Positions 22,848 to 30,941 of a stretch of 37,138 bases of DNA are shown in pieces. The stretch is from an uncultured Verrucomicrobiota bacterium. GTDB lineage: Bacteria; Verrucomicrobiota; Verrucomicrobiia; Limisphaerales; UBA9464. Each line of letters opens with the position of its first letter. Positions within the stretch are counted from its first letter, which is position 1. The notes below the pieces were generated by a model, which saw nothing but the letters and a program-made list of their open reading frames with translations, was not told where the DNA came from and did no database searches. The DNA is taken from NCBI GenBank assembly GCA_903821635.1, contig CAIJLV010000013.1, positions 1 through 37,138 on the forward strand. The letters are read 5' to 3'. Position numbers and translations under genes: made by a program.

Positions 22848-23963
22848 TTGAACCGCACCGCCACCGCCCTGCTGCTCGCCGTCGGTTCGCTGATTATTCT
22901 CAGCCTGACCATGCTCGCGAGCGCCACGATGTTGGACAAGGGAGACGGCTTTGTGCTGCGGCAGGCGTTGGCGTGCGGGGTGGGCTTTGCCGCTTTTGCC
23001 TTTGCCGCCACGCTCGATTTGCGCTGGGTCCAACGGGGTGTCTGGCTGCTTTACGGCGGCGCGGTCGGGCTGCTGCTCCTCACTCTTTCGCCTCTCGGCA
23101 CCGCCACCAAGGGGGCCCAACGCTGGCTGTTTGGCACCCAGCCTTCGGAATTCGCCAAAATCGCGCTGGTGCTTGCCCTCGCTTGGTTTGGCGCCCGCTT
23201 CCGCGACCGGATGAAGACTTTCACTGCGGGCGTGATCGGGATGGGGCTCATCGCCCTGCCCATTCTTGTGCTGGTGCTCGCCGAACCCGACAAGGGCACC
23301 ACCGTGCTGCTCGGTGTGGTCGCCCTGATGGTCATGCTGGTCGCTGGTGTGCGCTGGTCTCACGTTGGACTGCCCGCCATCCTCGGCGTCGTGGCGTTGG
23401 GGCTCATCATTTCCCGCAGTGACTACGCCATGAAACGGGTTAATGCCTTCCTTAATCCGACGGAAAACCGGGACTCGGCGACCCAATTAAACCAATCCCT
23501 CTACGCCTTCTCGGAAGGCGGTCTCGACGGCAAGGGCTTGGGCCGGGGTTCGCTGAAGTTCAAGGTGCCGGAACAGAATACCGATTTCATCTTCCCGGTG
23601 GTCGGGGAGGAATTGGGGCTGCTGGCCACGCTGGGCGTGGTGGGTGCGTTCCTCGTCATCCTCCTGAGCGGGGCCGCGATCACCCAGCGCACCACCGACC
23701 CGTTCGCCATGCTCCTCGCCGCAGGCATTACCTTCACCATCGCCGCCCAAGCCTGCATTAACATGGGGGTCGTCACCGGCCTGCTGCCCAACAAAGGCAT
23801 CGCCTTGCCATTCGTCAGTCGCGGCGGCACCGGCGTCGTCGTGATGCTCACGCTCGTGGGTTTGCTGGTGAATATTTCCCGCCAAGCCCCCGACCCCGAC
23901 CCCGCGGCCAAACGCCGAGCCAACCACGCCTTCGACCCGGCCGACACCGACCTGCCGCAATGA
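22848..23963 (+). CDS. ftsW: Septal peptidoglycan glycosyltransferase FtsW (SEDS family)
   Basis: FtsW polymerises lipid II at the septum together with FtsI. The 371-aa protein has about ten membrane helices and the SEDS signatures: KGAQRWLFGTQPSEFAKIAL (SEDS Q-P-S-E-x-x-K motif), LAEPDKGTTVLLG (catalytic Asp region, family P-D-x-G-T), FPVVGEELGLLATLGV, and GLLPNKGIALPFVSRGGTGV near the C-terminus. The start is a TTG at 22848, 72 bp after the LysM gene. The next ATG (22911) would cut into the first membrane helix, so the TTG is preferred. Its stop overlaps the murG ATG by 4 bp (ATGA). Confidence 0.94.
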   Translation: MNRTATALLLAVGSLIILSLTMLASATMLDKGDGFVLRQALACGVGFAAFAFAATLDLRWVQRGVWLLYGGAVGLLLLTLSPLGTATKGAQRWLFGTQPSEFAKIALVLALAWFGARFRDRMKTFTAGVIGMGLIALPILVLVLAEPDKGTTVLLGVVALMVMLVAGVRWSHVGLPAILGVVALGLIISRSDYAMKRVNAFLNPTENRDSATQLNQSLYAFSEGGLDGKGLGRGSLKFKVPEQNTDFIFPVVGEELGLLATLGVVGAFLVILLSGAAITQRTTDPFAMLLAAGITFTIAAQACINMGVVTGLLPNKGIALPFVSRGGTGVVVMLTLVGLLVNISRQAPDPDPAAKRRANHAFDPADTDLPQ

Positions 23964-25168
23964 TCGGAACCGAACCATCGCTGCACGTCGCCATCGCCTG
24001 CGGTGGCACCGGCGGACACTTGTTTCCCGGCCTCGCCGTCGGGCACGAACTCGGGGCCCGGGGATGCGACGTTTCGCTCCTGATTTCCCCCAAGGAAGTA
24101 GATCAGCAGGCGGTCCGGGGCGTCGCTCATTCGTTTAACCTCATCACGCTGCCTGCCGTCGGGCTGACCGGGCGCAACGCGCTGAAATTCGCCGATTCCA
24201 GCTATCAGTCCTACCGCGCCGCGTGCCGGGAATTTGCCCAGCGCCGCCCGCAGGCCGTCCTCGCCATGGGCGGCTTCACCAGCGCGCCCCCCATTCTCGC
24301 CGGCGCCCGGGTTGGCGCTACGACCTTCCTGCACGAATCCAACACCATTCCCGGTCGCGCCAACCGCTGGCTCGCCCACGTCGTGGATGAATGCTTCGTC
24401 GGCTTCGAAGACGCCGCCAGCCTCCTTTGGAATCCGCAGGTGGCCACCACGGGCACGCCGGTCCGCCCCGGCTTTACCCACACCGAAGCCGCCGGCGCTC
24501 GCTTGGCGCTCGGACTTCATCCCGCCAAACCCGTGCTGCTGGTCATGGGCGGCAGCCAAGGCGCCACGGGCATCAATCAACTTCTCCTCAACACGCTCCC
24601 AACCCTGCTCGAAAAACTACCCGACTTGCAGGTGATGCATCTGACTGGGGTCCCGGATCACGAACGGGTCCGCACCGCGCTGGCGCCCTTCGGCCGGCGG
24701 GTGCGCGTGCAGGCTTTCTTTTCCGAAATGGAATTGTTGCTCGCTGCTGCGACCGTCGCGGTCAGTCGCAGCGGCGCGTCTTCCCTCGCTGAATTCGCGG
24801 CGCTGCGCCTGCCTTCGGTGCTCATTCCTTATCCCGCCGCCGTGGACGATCACCAACAGCACAACGCCGACGCCTTTGCCGCCCACGGCGCCGCCCGAGT
24901 GCTCGCCCAACCGACCGCCACCCCCGCCCAACTCGTCGCCCTCATCCTCGAACTGGCCGGGGATGGCCCCGCACGCACGCGGGCGCTGCAAAGCCTCGCC
25001 GACCTCGATCGGCCAAAGGCGGCGAGCGACATTGCGGACCGCATCCTGCGGCGACTCGAATTGAAACAACCCGGCTCCACCCGTCGACTTGCAACCGTGC
25101 TGGAACCGACCCGCCGGCCGCGCACCACGCCCGCCGCCAAACTGCAACTGGAAGGCGCCGCCCGATGA
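23960..25168 (+). CDS. murG: UDP-GlcNAc:lipid I N-acetylglucosaminyltransferase
   Basis: MurG adds GlcNAc to lipid I to form lipid II on the inner face of the membrane. The N-terminal motif ACGGTGGHLFPGLAVG (G15-H20 glycine loop) and the second loop VMGGSQGATGINQLLL are intact. PQAVLAMGGFTSAPPILAG, LHESNTIPGRANRWL, AVSRSGASSLAEFAAL (UDP-GlcNAc-binding region) and IPYPAAVDDHQQHNADA follow as in the family. At 402 aa it is about 45 residues longer than E. coli MurG, with the surplus in a basic C-terminal tail. It overlaps both ftsW and murB by 4 bp (ATGA), indicating coupled translation. murC, often the next gene, is absent here. Confidence 0.96.
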   Translation: MIGTEPSLHVAIACGGTGGHLFPGLAVGHELGARGCDVSLLISPKEVDQQAVRGVAHSFNLITLPAVGLTGRNALKFADSSYQSYRAACREFAQRRPQAVLAMGGFTSAPPILAGARVGATTFLHESNTIPGRANRWLAHVVDECFVGFEDAASLLWNPQVATTGTPVRPGFTHTEAAGARLALGLHPAKPVLLVMGGSQGATGINQLLLNTLPTLLEKLPDLQVMHLTGVPDHERVRTALAPFGRRVRVQAFFSEMELLLAAATVAVSRSGASSLAEFAALRLPSVLIPYPAAVDDHQQHNADAFAAHGAARVLAQPTATPAQLVALILELAGDGPARTRALQSLADLDRPKAASDIADRILRRLELKQPGSTRRLATVLEPTRRPRTTPAAKLQLEGAAR

Positions 25169-26154
25169 GCACGCCGTGGAAACTATCCAGCGCCCCGGTG
25201 GCCGCCAAAGAAGCCGCCGCCGTGGACCACGCTGAGGTGCTCTCGGATTTGTTCCGCGATTTCCAAGTCGCGTTGCCCGCGGCGACGCTGTTGCGGCGGG
25301 ACGAACCGCTCGCGGCGCGAACCACGCTGCGCGTCGGCGGCCCGGCCGACATCTACGTTGAACCTTCGAGCGAAAACGCCCTGGCCTCCGTGCTGGAACT
25401 CTGTCGCCTCCGCAACCTGCCCGTGTTCCTGCTCGGCCGGGGCTCCAACCTGTTGGTGCGCGACGGCGGCATCCGCGGCGTCGTAGTGCGGCTTTCGCAG
25501 GCCGATTTTTCCCAGATCGAGATCGAGGGGGACCGCGTGCGGGCCGGGGCCGGGGCCAAACTGAAGGACATCGCCAACGCCGCCCGCCGCGCCGGCGTCG
25601 CGGGCCTCGAATTTCTGGAAGGCATTCCCGGTTCCCTCGGGGGCGCCCTGCGCATGAACGCGGGGGCCATGGGCGGCTGGACGCTTGAACGCGTGACCCA
25701 GTTACGCTGCGTATCACCGCTCGGCGAAATCCGTGAACTGCCGATTGCCGAGGTGCCGTTCACCTACCGCAGTTGTCCGCTGCTCACCACGCACATCGCG
25801 CTGGGGGCCACATTGCGGGGCAGCAACGAAACCGCCGAGGCTGTGAAGACGCGCATGGACGGCTATAGCCAGAAACGGTGGGACTCGCAGCCGAACCAGC
25901 CCAGCGCCGGCTGCACCTTCAAGAACCCGGCGCCCGACCTGCCGGCGGGCAAGCTCATTGACCAACTCGGGCTCAAGGGCACTCGCGTCGGCGACGCCAT
26001 GGTCAGCGACGTGCACGCGAATTTCTTCGTGAACTTGGGCAGCGCGACCGCCCGCAACGTGCTGGACCTGATCGAACTGGTCCGCGTTCGCGCCCGCGAA
26101 GCCCACGGCGTAGAACTGGAAACCGAAGTGGAAATCGTGGGGGAAGATGAATGA
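25165..26154 (+). CDS. murB: UDP-N-acetylenolpyruvoylglucosamine reductase
   Basis: MurB reduces UDP-GlcNAc-enolpyruvate to UDP-MurNAc with NADPH and bound FAD. Motifs: TLRVGGPADIYVEP, FLLGRGSNLLVRDGGIRG (FAD pyrophosphate binding), GLEFLEGIPGSLGGALRMNAG, FTYRSCPL and PSAGCTFKNP. The catalytic proton donor, Ser in E. coli (SAGS), is Cys here, a known natural variant in many bacterial MurB proteins. The C-terminal GLKGTRVGDAMVSDVHANF and the lack of the type I insertion make it a type II enzyme. At 329 aa, it has about 30 extra N-terminal residues. It overlaps murG by 4 bp. Confidence 0.95.
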   Translation: MSTPWKLSSAPVAAKEAAAVDHAEVLSDLFRDFQVALPAATLLRRDEPLAARTTLRVGGPADIYVEPSSENALASVLELCRLRNLPVFLLGRGSNLLVRDGGIRGVVVRLSQADFSQIEIEGDRVRAGAGAKLKDIANAARRAGVAGLEFLEGIPGSLGGALRMNAGAMGGWTLERVTQLRCVSPLGEIRELPIAEVPFTYRSCPLLTTHIALGATLRGSNETAEAVKTRMDGYSQKRWDSQPNQPSAGCTFKNPAPDLPAGKLIDQLGLKGTRVGDAMVSDVHANFFVNLGSATARNVLDLIELVRVRAREAHGVELETEVEIVGEDE

Positions 26155-26224
26155 CCGCAACTGAGTCCAACCAACGACGACCGCGCAGTTCTCGGCTGAC
26201 CACCCGCCGCACCGCCACCCACTC

Positions 26225-26279
26225 GGGGCTTCAATTCCGGCTTCAACCGGGTCGAATTGCCCCTGCACCCATCTTTTTT
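26225..26279 (+). terminator. Possible imperfect hairpin plus T-run between murB and ddl
   Basis: In the 127-bp gap upstream of ddl, GGGGC...AATTC-CGG can pair with CCGG...GAATTGCCCC (bulges on both arms), ending at 26263. A run of six T lies at 26274-26279, just before the ddl GTG. The 10-base gap between stem and T-run makes it a poor terminator, so attenuation or chance are alternatives. Confidence 0.25.
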
Positions 26280-26281
26280 CC

Positions 26282-27193
26282 GTGTCTGCTAAATTGACCA
26301 TCACCGTCCTGCTCGGCGGCCCGTCGGCCGAACGCGAAGTCTCGCTGCGCTCCGGCGCGGCCGTGGCCAAGGCGCTGCGTTCGCGCGGCCACACGGTCCA
26401 CGAGGTGGACCCGTTGCCGGGCGCCCTCGCGTTGCCGGCCGGCACGGAGGCCGTCTTCCTCGCGCTGCACGGAACCTACGGCGAAGACGGCACGGTGCAG
26501 GCCGAGCTAGAACCGTTGGGCGTGCCCTACACGGGCTGCGGCGTGGCGGCCTCGCTCTTCGCCTTCGACAAGATCGTCACGAAGCGGCGTTGCCTCGCGG
26601 CCGGCGTGCCGACGGCCCAGTTTGTCGTCTTCAATTCCGCCGCCGCCACCTGGCCCGAGGGATGGCAGACTCCGGTGGTGCTTAAGCCGACGCGGCAAGG
26701 CAGCAGCGTGGGGCTCCAGTTTGTGGACCGCGTGGAGGATTTTCCGCGCCAGCTCGCCGAGTCGCTCCGGTTCGGCGGCGAGGTGGTGATGGAGGAACGG
26801 ATCGTGGGCCGCGAGACGACGGTCGGAATCCTCGACGGCCAGGCGTTGCCGATCGTGGAGGTGCGGCCCAAGGCCGGTTCCTACGATTACACCAACAAAT
26901 ACACGGCGGGACGGACGGAGTATTTTTGCCCGGCCGAATTCGATGTGGCCACCACTGCCCGCATCCAGGTGGCGGCGCTTGGGGCGTTCCACGCGATTGG
27001 CGGCCGCGATTACGCGCGAGTGGACGTGATGGTCCGGCCCGATGGTTCGCCGGTCGTGCTGGAGGTCAACACCCTCCCGGGCATGACCGAAACCAGCCTG
27101 TTGCCGAAGGCCGCCGCCGCGGTCGGCATTAATTTTGCCTCCCTGTGCGAACGCATGGTGGAGCTGGCCCGCAAGCGCGCCCCGAAAGGCTGA
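26282..27193 (+). CDS. ddl: D-alanine--D-alanine ligase
   Basis: Ddl makes D-Ala-D-Ala for MurF, using ATP (ATP-grasp fold), in the cytoplasm. Motifs: VLLGGPSAEREVSLRSG, FLALHGTYGEDGTVQ, VPYTGCGVAASLFAFDK, VVLKPTRQGSSVGL (ATP-grasp lysine and glycine loop), YDYTNKYTAG, and VLEVNTLPGMTETSLLPKAA (metal-binding Glu and Asn). Length (303 aa) is normal. The start is a GTG at 26282, and there is no ATG upstream in frame. ftsQ begins 2 bp after its stop codon. Its place just before ftsQ is the classical ddlB position. Confidence 0.96.
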   Translation: MSAKLTITVLLGGPSAEREVSLRSGAAVAKALRSRGHTVHEVDPLPGALALPAGTEAVFLALHGTYGEDGTVQAELEPLGVPYTGCGVAASLFAFDKIVTKRRCLAAGVPTAQFVVFNSAAATWPEGWQTPVVLKPTRQGSSVGLQFVDRVEDFPRQLAESLRFGGEVVMEERIVGRETTVGILDGQALPIVEVRPKAGSYDYTNKYTAGRTEYFCPAEFDVATTARIQVAALGAFHAIGGRDYARVDVMVRPDGSPVVLEVNTLPGMTETSLLPKAAAAVGINFASLCERMVELARKRAPKG

Positions 27194-27195
27194 GC

Positions 27196-28167
27196 ATGTT
27201 CAATCCCTTCACCAGCCGTCCCCGCAACCGTCGCCGTGACGGTGATTTCACCTTGGACGTCCGGCTCAATGCCGAGGCGGACGGACCGCCCCGCCGCCGC
27301 CGGGTGTGGTGGCTCAAACCAGCCCTCGTGCTCGTGCTGGCGGGCGCGGCTTGGTTTGGCGGTGGCGCCCTGATTCAACTCGGCAAGGAACGTTGGCTCT
27401 ACCACATCCCCTCGTTGGCCCTGCGGGACTTGCCCGTCGTTCGCGACGGCGTCATCACTGCCGGGGAAATTCGCCGCCTCGCCGGCATCAACGTGGGCCG
27501 CAACATCCTGACGGTCGATCCTTACACTGTTCGCCAGCAACTGCTGCGGCATCCGCGGATCGAAGACGCCCGGTTGGAGCTCGAATTTCCCGGCACCATG
27601 CGCCTCACGGTGCGGGAACGGGTGCCGGTTGCGCGCCTCATGCTACCTTCGGTGGGCGGACGGGAAACCTACCTGCTCGTCGACGATCTGGGCCACGTCA
27701 TGGCGCCCTTTGAAACAGGGCGCGCCCCGGCCGAGATCATCGAGAGCGAAGCCGCCCTCCCCTTGTTGACCGGCACCTCCGCCGTCGGGGTGGCCCCAGG
27801 ACATACGTTGCAGGGCCCCCTCACGCTGGCCGGCTTGAAGCTGCTCGCGACCTTTGGCGAAGCGCCCATTTCGACCGAGACCGAGCTCGCCAGCGTGGAT
27901 GTGTCCACCGCCGGCCTCCTCTCGGTGGTCACCACGCGCGGCGCACAAGTCGCGCTGTTGCCGACCGGCTTTGAGCGTCAATTACAGCAGTGGCTCGGCG
28001 TGCATCGCCGCAGCACCGAACTGCGCCGGGCCATCAGTTCGCTCGACCTGAGCGTCGCCCATCACCCGCCGTTGCGGTGGGTCGAATTGACCGCTTCGCC
28101 CACGAACGAACCGCCCGTTCGACCCACCCGTCCCAAACGCAAACCGCCCCAGCGCCGCCATGCCTGA
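27196..28167 (+). CDS. ftsQ: Cell division protein FtsQ
   Basis: FtsQ is a bitopic divisome protein linking early and late components. The 323-aa protein has a basic cytoplasmic N-terminus (residues 1-37), one membrane helix (about 38-60, KPALVLVLAGAAWFGGGALI), a POTRA domain (VVRDGVITAGEIRRLAGI through RVPVARLMLP, including the typical HPRIEDARLELEFPGTMRL strand) and a FtsQ/DivIB-type beta domain. The tail ends with a basic Pro-rich stretch (RPTRPKRKPPQRRHA). The frame extends upstream into ddl, but the ATG at 27196, 2 bp after the ddl stop, is the natural start. A 134-bp gap rich in C separates it from ftsA. Confidence 0.9.
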   Translation: MFNPFTSRPRNRRRDGDFTLDVRLNAEADGPPRRRRVWWLKPALVLVLAGAAWFGGGALIQLGKERWLYHIPSLALRDLPVVRDGVITAGEIRRLAGINVGRNILTVDPYTVRQQLLRHPRIEDARLELEFPGTMRLTVRERVPVARLMLPSVGGRETYLLVDDLGHVMAPFETGRAPAEIIESEAALPLLTGTSAVGVAPGHTLQGPLTLAGLKLLATFGEAPISTETELASVDVSTAGLLSVVTTRGAQVALLPTGFERQLQQWLGVHRRSTELRRAISSLDLSVAHHPPLRWVELTASPTNEPPVRPTRPKRKPPQRRHA

Positions 28168-28301
28168 ACGCATCCGACTTCACTTGGGTGGATGCCTCCG
28201 CAAGCCCGCCCCAAACCTCGCCGCCCCGCGGCGCTTCCCCCGCTCCAGCCCGGCCCGCGCCGCGCTTTTTCCCACCGTCTGCCCCCCCCTCGCCTCCAGC
28301 C

Positions 28302-29507
28302 ATGTTTAGTCGCCCTCATATCATCGTCGGACTCGAAATCGGCACGTCGAAAGTCTGCGTCGCAGTGGGCGAAGTCGGTGCGCACGGCGAGGTGACGGTG
28401 GTCGGGCTGGGTCAAGCTCGCTCCCGCGGTGTGCGCAAGGGCGAGATCACCGACGCCACCCGCGCCAGCGACGATGTGCGCCAAGCCATCGCCGAGGCCG
28501 AGGAAATGGCCAACGTGGAGATTCAAAGCGCCTACCTCGCGGTCACCGGCACCCACATCCGCTGCCAGAACAGCAAAGGCGTGCAACCGATCCCCTCCGT
28601 GGACCGCACGATCACCCAGGACGACGTCCAAGACGCCATCCACAACGCGAAACTGGTCGGTTGCCCCCACGGGTTTGAAGTCGTGGACAGCGTGCGGCAG
28701 GACTTCCTCGTGGACGAACGCCCCTGCGATAATCCCATCGGCGCCGTTGGGGCGCGCGTCGAGGCGTGTGTCCACGTCATCCACGGCCATTCAAACCGCA
28801 TCGCCACCGCCCGGCGCGTCGTCGAAAACTTAGAAGTCTCCGTCGCCAAACCGGTCTTCAGCGGCCTCGCCTCGGCCTTGGCCGTCCTCACCGCGGAACA
28901 AAAGGACATGGGCGCCATCGTCCTCGATCTCGGGGGCGGCACGACCAATTACGCCTTCTTCCACGGCTCCGTGCTGCGCCATTCCGGCGTGCTCGCCGTC
29001 GGGGGCGACCACCTCACCAACGACCTCGCCAACGGTCTCAAACTCCCCATGCCGCAGGCCGAAGAACTCAAACTCAAGCTCGGCCACGCCCTGCTGGACC
29101 CGGCCGCCCTCGGTGCCATCCACTCGATCCCCCGCGACAACGGCCTCCCGCCCCGGGCGATCAACGTCGAGCACCTCCAACGCATCATGCACCTGCGCCT
29201 AGAGGAAACCCTCCGCATCGTGGCCACGGAGCTGGCCCCGCACGGCGCCCTCGTCTCGGCCGGCGTCGGCGTCTTCCTCTGTGGCGGCGGCGCCCGCGTG
29301 CCGGGGATTGAAGAACTCGCCGGCCAGATCTTCCAACTGCCGATCGGCCGAGCCCACGTGCAAAACATCTCCGGCCCGGCCGATGTGCTGGCCAACCCAG
29401 AATTTGCCACCGCCATCGGCTTGGTCCGCTATGGCGCCATGCGCGAACGCCGCGCCCCCCGCCGGCGAAGCCTCACCTCGAAGCTCACTTCCCTGCTCAG
29501 CCGCTGA
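28302..29507 (+). CDS. ftsA: Cell division protein FtsA
   Basis: FtsA is an actin-like ATPase that tethers FtsZ to the membrane and recruits the divisome. The 401-aa protein has the phosphate-1 motif IIVGLEIGTSKVCVAVGE, the 1C subdomain (ITQDDVQDAIHNAK), the phosphate-2 motif IVLDLGGGTTNYAFF, and the adenosine motif VFLCGGGARVPGIEELA. A C-terminal amphipathic helix for membrane attachment (RSLTSKLTSLLSR) is present after a short basic linker. Unlike its partner FtsZ, it looks fully canonical. The frame is open far upstream; a GTG at 28188 would add a 38-residue Pro-rich extension. The ATG at 28302 matches the family start but lacks a Shine-Dalgarno sequence. Confidence 0.95.
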   Translation: MFSRPHIIVGLEIGTSKVCVAVGEVGAHGEVTVVGLGQARSRGVRKGEITDATRASDDVRQAIAEAEEMANVEIQSAYLAVTGTHIRCQNSKGVQPIPSVDRTITQDDVQDAIHNAKLVGCPHGFEVVDSVRQDFLVDERPCDNPIGAVGARVEACVHVIHGHSNRIATARRVVENLEVSVAKPVFSGLASALAVLTAEQKDMGAIVLDLGGGTTNYAFFHGSVLRHSGVLAVGGDHLTNDLANGLKLPMPQAEELKLKLGHALLDPAALGAIHSIPRDNGLPPRAINVEHLQRIMHLRLEETLRIVATELAPHGALVSAGVGVFLCGGGARVPGIEELAGQIFQLPIGRAHVQNISGPADVLANPEFATAIGLVRYGAMRERRAPRRRSLTSKLTSLLSR

Positions 29508-29522
29508 TCCAGGTCACCCGCC

Positions 29523-30809
29523 ATGAATTCCCCTGCCACCCCTCCCGCCCCCGCCGTGGAACTCCTTTGCGTGGGCGTTGGCCGCGCCGGCAGCCAGATC
29601 GTGCGCCGCCTGCTCGCCACCGGTGAACTCGCCGCCACCCGCTTTCTCTGTCTCTCCACCGCGGAGGCCCTGCCCGTCGTGCCCGGCCTCACCGACTTGG
29701 CCTTTGGCCATGACCTCACGCGCGGATTCGGCTGCGGCGGCGATGTCCAACACGGCCGCCAAGCGGCGGAACAACACGTCGCCCAACTCCGGGCCGCCGT
29801 TACCGGGGCCCGCGTCGTTGTGGTCATCACCGGCCTCGGCGGCGGGACCGGCGGCGGGGCCGCGCCTCTCGTGGCCCGCGTCGCCCACGAAGCCGGGGCC
29901 CTTGTGCTCGCCTTGGCCACCCTTCCCTTCAGTTTCGAAGCGCCTCTGCGCCACACCAACGCCAAGGGCTCCCTCCAAGCTCTGCGCAGCGCCGCCGACG
30001 TCGTTTTGTGCCTCTCCAACGCCGCCGCCGCCAAGATGCTCGATGAAAAGACCCGGCTCCCCGCGGTCATGGCCAATTCCAACACCGTCATCGCCGACAC
30101 CATCCGCGGCCTTTGGCGCATGTTGAATGGCTCCGGCTTGGTGCCCCTCGGACTCGGAACCCTCGACCGCATGTTGCGCGGGCTGCACGGGGAATGCGCC
30201 TTTGCCACGGTCGAAGCCCAAGGCGAACACCGCGCTCGCGAGGCGTTTGAGCTCATCCAGAACCACTCCTTTCTCCAAGGTGAACGGGCACCCGGCGAAG
30301 CCGAAGTCGTGCTGGTGAACCTCGCCGCCGACGGCGACCTCCGCCTCGACGAACTCGAATGGCTCCAGCGGCAATTCCAAGCCCAGTGCGAAAACGCCCG
30401 CCTCGTCGTGGGCGCCACCGACGACCCCGCCCTGAATGGCCGTCTAGCACTCACCGTCATCGCGGCCCGCACCGGGATCGCCCCCGTGCTGTCGCCGGCC
30501 ACCGCCCCTAGCCAGCCGCTCGCCGCCACCCGCTTCGAACCCACCGCCCCGGAGCCCCGAATCATGTTGGAGGGACTGGATGCCGAGGCTGGCATTCCTG
30601 CCCGGACGGCCACCCCCAGCCCCTCCGTGCTCAATTTCTTCCGGCGTCCAGCCGCGCCCAAAGCCGGCGCCAAGAAGAAGACCGAACAACAGACGTTCAA
30701 TTTTGAGCAGGTCTCCAAGGGCCGCTTTGAACACACGGAGAGCACCTTTTACGACGGCCAGAACCTCGACGAACCGACGTTTCTCCGGCGCGGCATCACG
30801 CTGAACTGA
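29523..30809 (+). CDS. ftsZ: Divergent FtsZ with degenerate GTPase motifs
   Basis: FtsZ is the tubulin-like polymer that forms the division ring. This 428-aa protein directly follows ftsA (15 bp) and aligns with FtsZ throughout, but key loops are altered. T1 reads GVGRAGSQIV (usually GVGGGGGNAV), T3 reads LSTAEAL (usually NTDxQAL), and the tubulin signature is GLGGGTGGGAAP (G104-P115; usually GGGTGTG). The T7 synergy loop NVDFAD, whose Asp residues activate GTP hydrolysis in the neighbouring subunit, reads PLGLGT (208-213). VLVNLAADGDLRLDE and the VVGATDDPALNGRLALTVIA strands are well kept. After a variable linker, the C-terminal peptide LDEPTFLRRG matches the FtsA/ZipA-binding tail. GTP binding is probable, while normal hydrolysis is doubtful (inference). 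Confidence 0.88.
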   Translation: MNSPATPPAPAVELLCVGVGRAGSQIVRRLLATGELAATRFLCLSTAEALPVVPGLTDLAFGHDLTRGFGCGGDVQHGRQAAEQHVAQLRAAVTGARVVVVITGLGGGTGGGAAPLVARVAHEAGALVLALATLPFSFEAPLRHTNAKGSLQALRSAADVVLCLSNAAAAKMLDEKTRLPAVMANSNTVIADTIRGLWRMLNGSGLVPLGLGTLDRMLRGLHGECAFATVEAQGEHRAREAFELIQNHSFLQGERAPGEAEVVLVNLAADGDLRLDELEWLQRQFQAQCENARLVVGATDDPALNGRLALTVIAARTGIAPVLSPATAPSQPLAATRFEPTAPEPRIMLEGLDAEAGIPARTATPSPSVLNFFRRPAAPKAGAKKKTEQQTFNFEQVSKGRFEHTESTFYDGQNLDEPTFLRRGITLN

Positions 30810-30941
30810 GCCCCGTCCGGGCCAGCGCCACGCTACCGGTCGCCGCGGCCATGGGCAGGGCCGCCCGTCGCTTGGGCGGCTGGCTTGGGGCGTTCGCGTT
30901 TTTCATTGGCCCGCACCCGGCTCTTAACCAGCCTCGCGGCC

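Noticed and set aside
24617..25717. 366-codon minus-strand open frame opposite murG and murB
   Set aside because: Compositionally biased Arg/Gly/Pro-rich shadow crossing two well-supported genes.
29429..30745. 438-codon minus-strand open frame opposite ftsZ
   Set aside because: Antisense shadow of ftsZ; the translation is Ser/Arg/Ala-rich with no motifs, while the plus strand has a clear FtsZ homologue in operon context.
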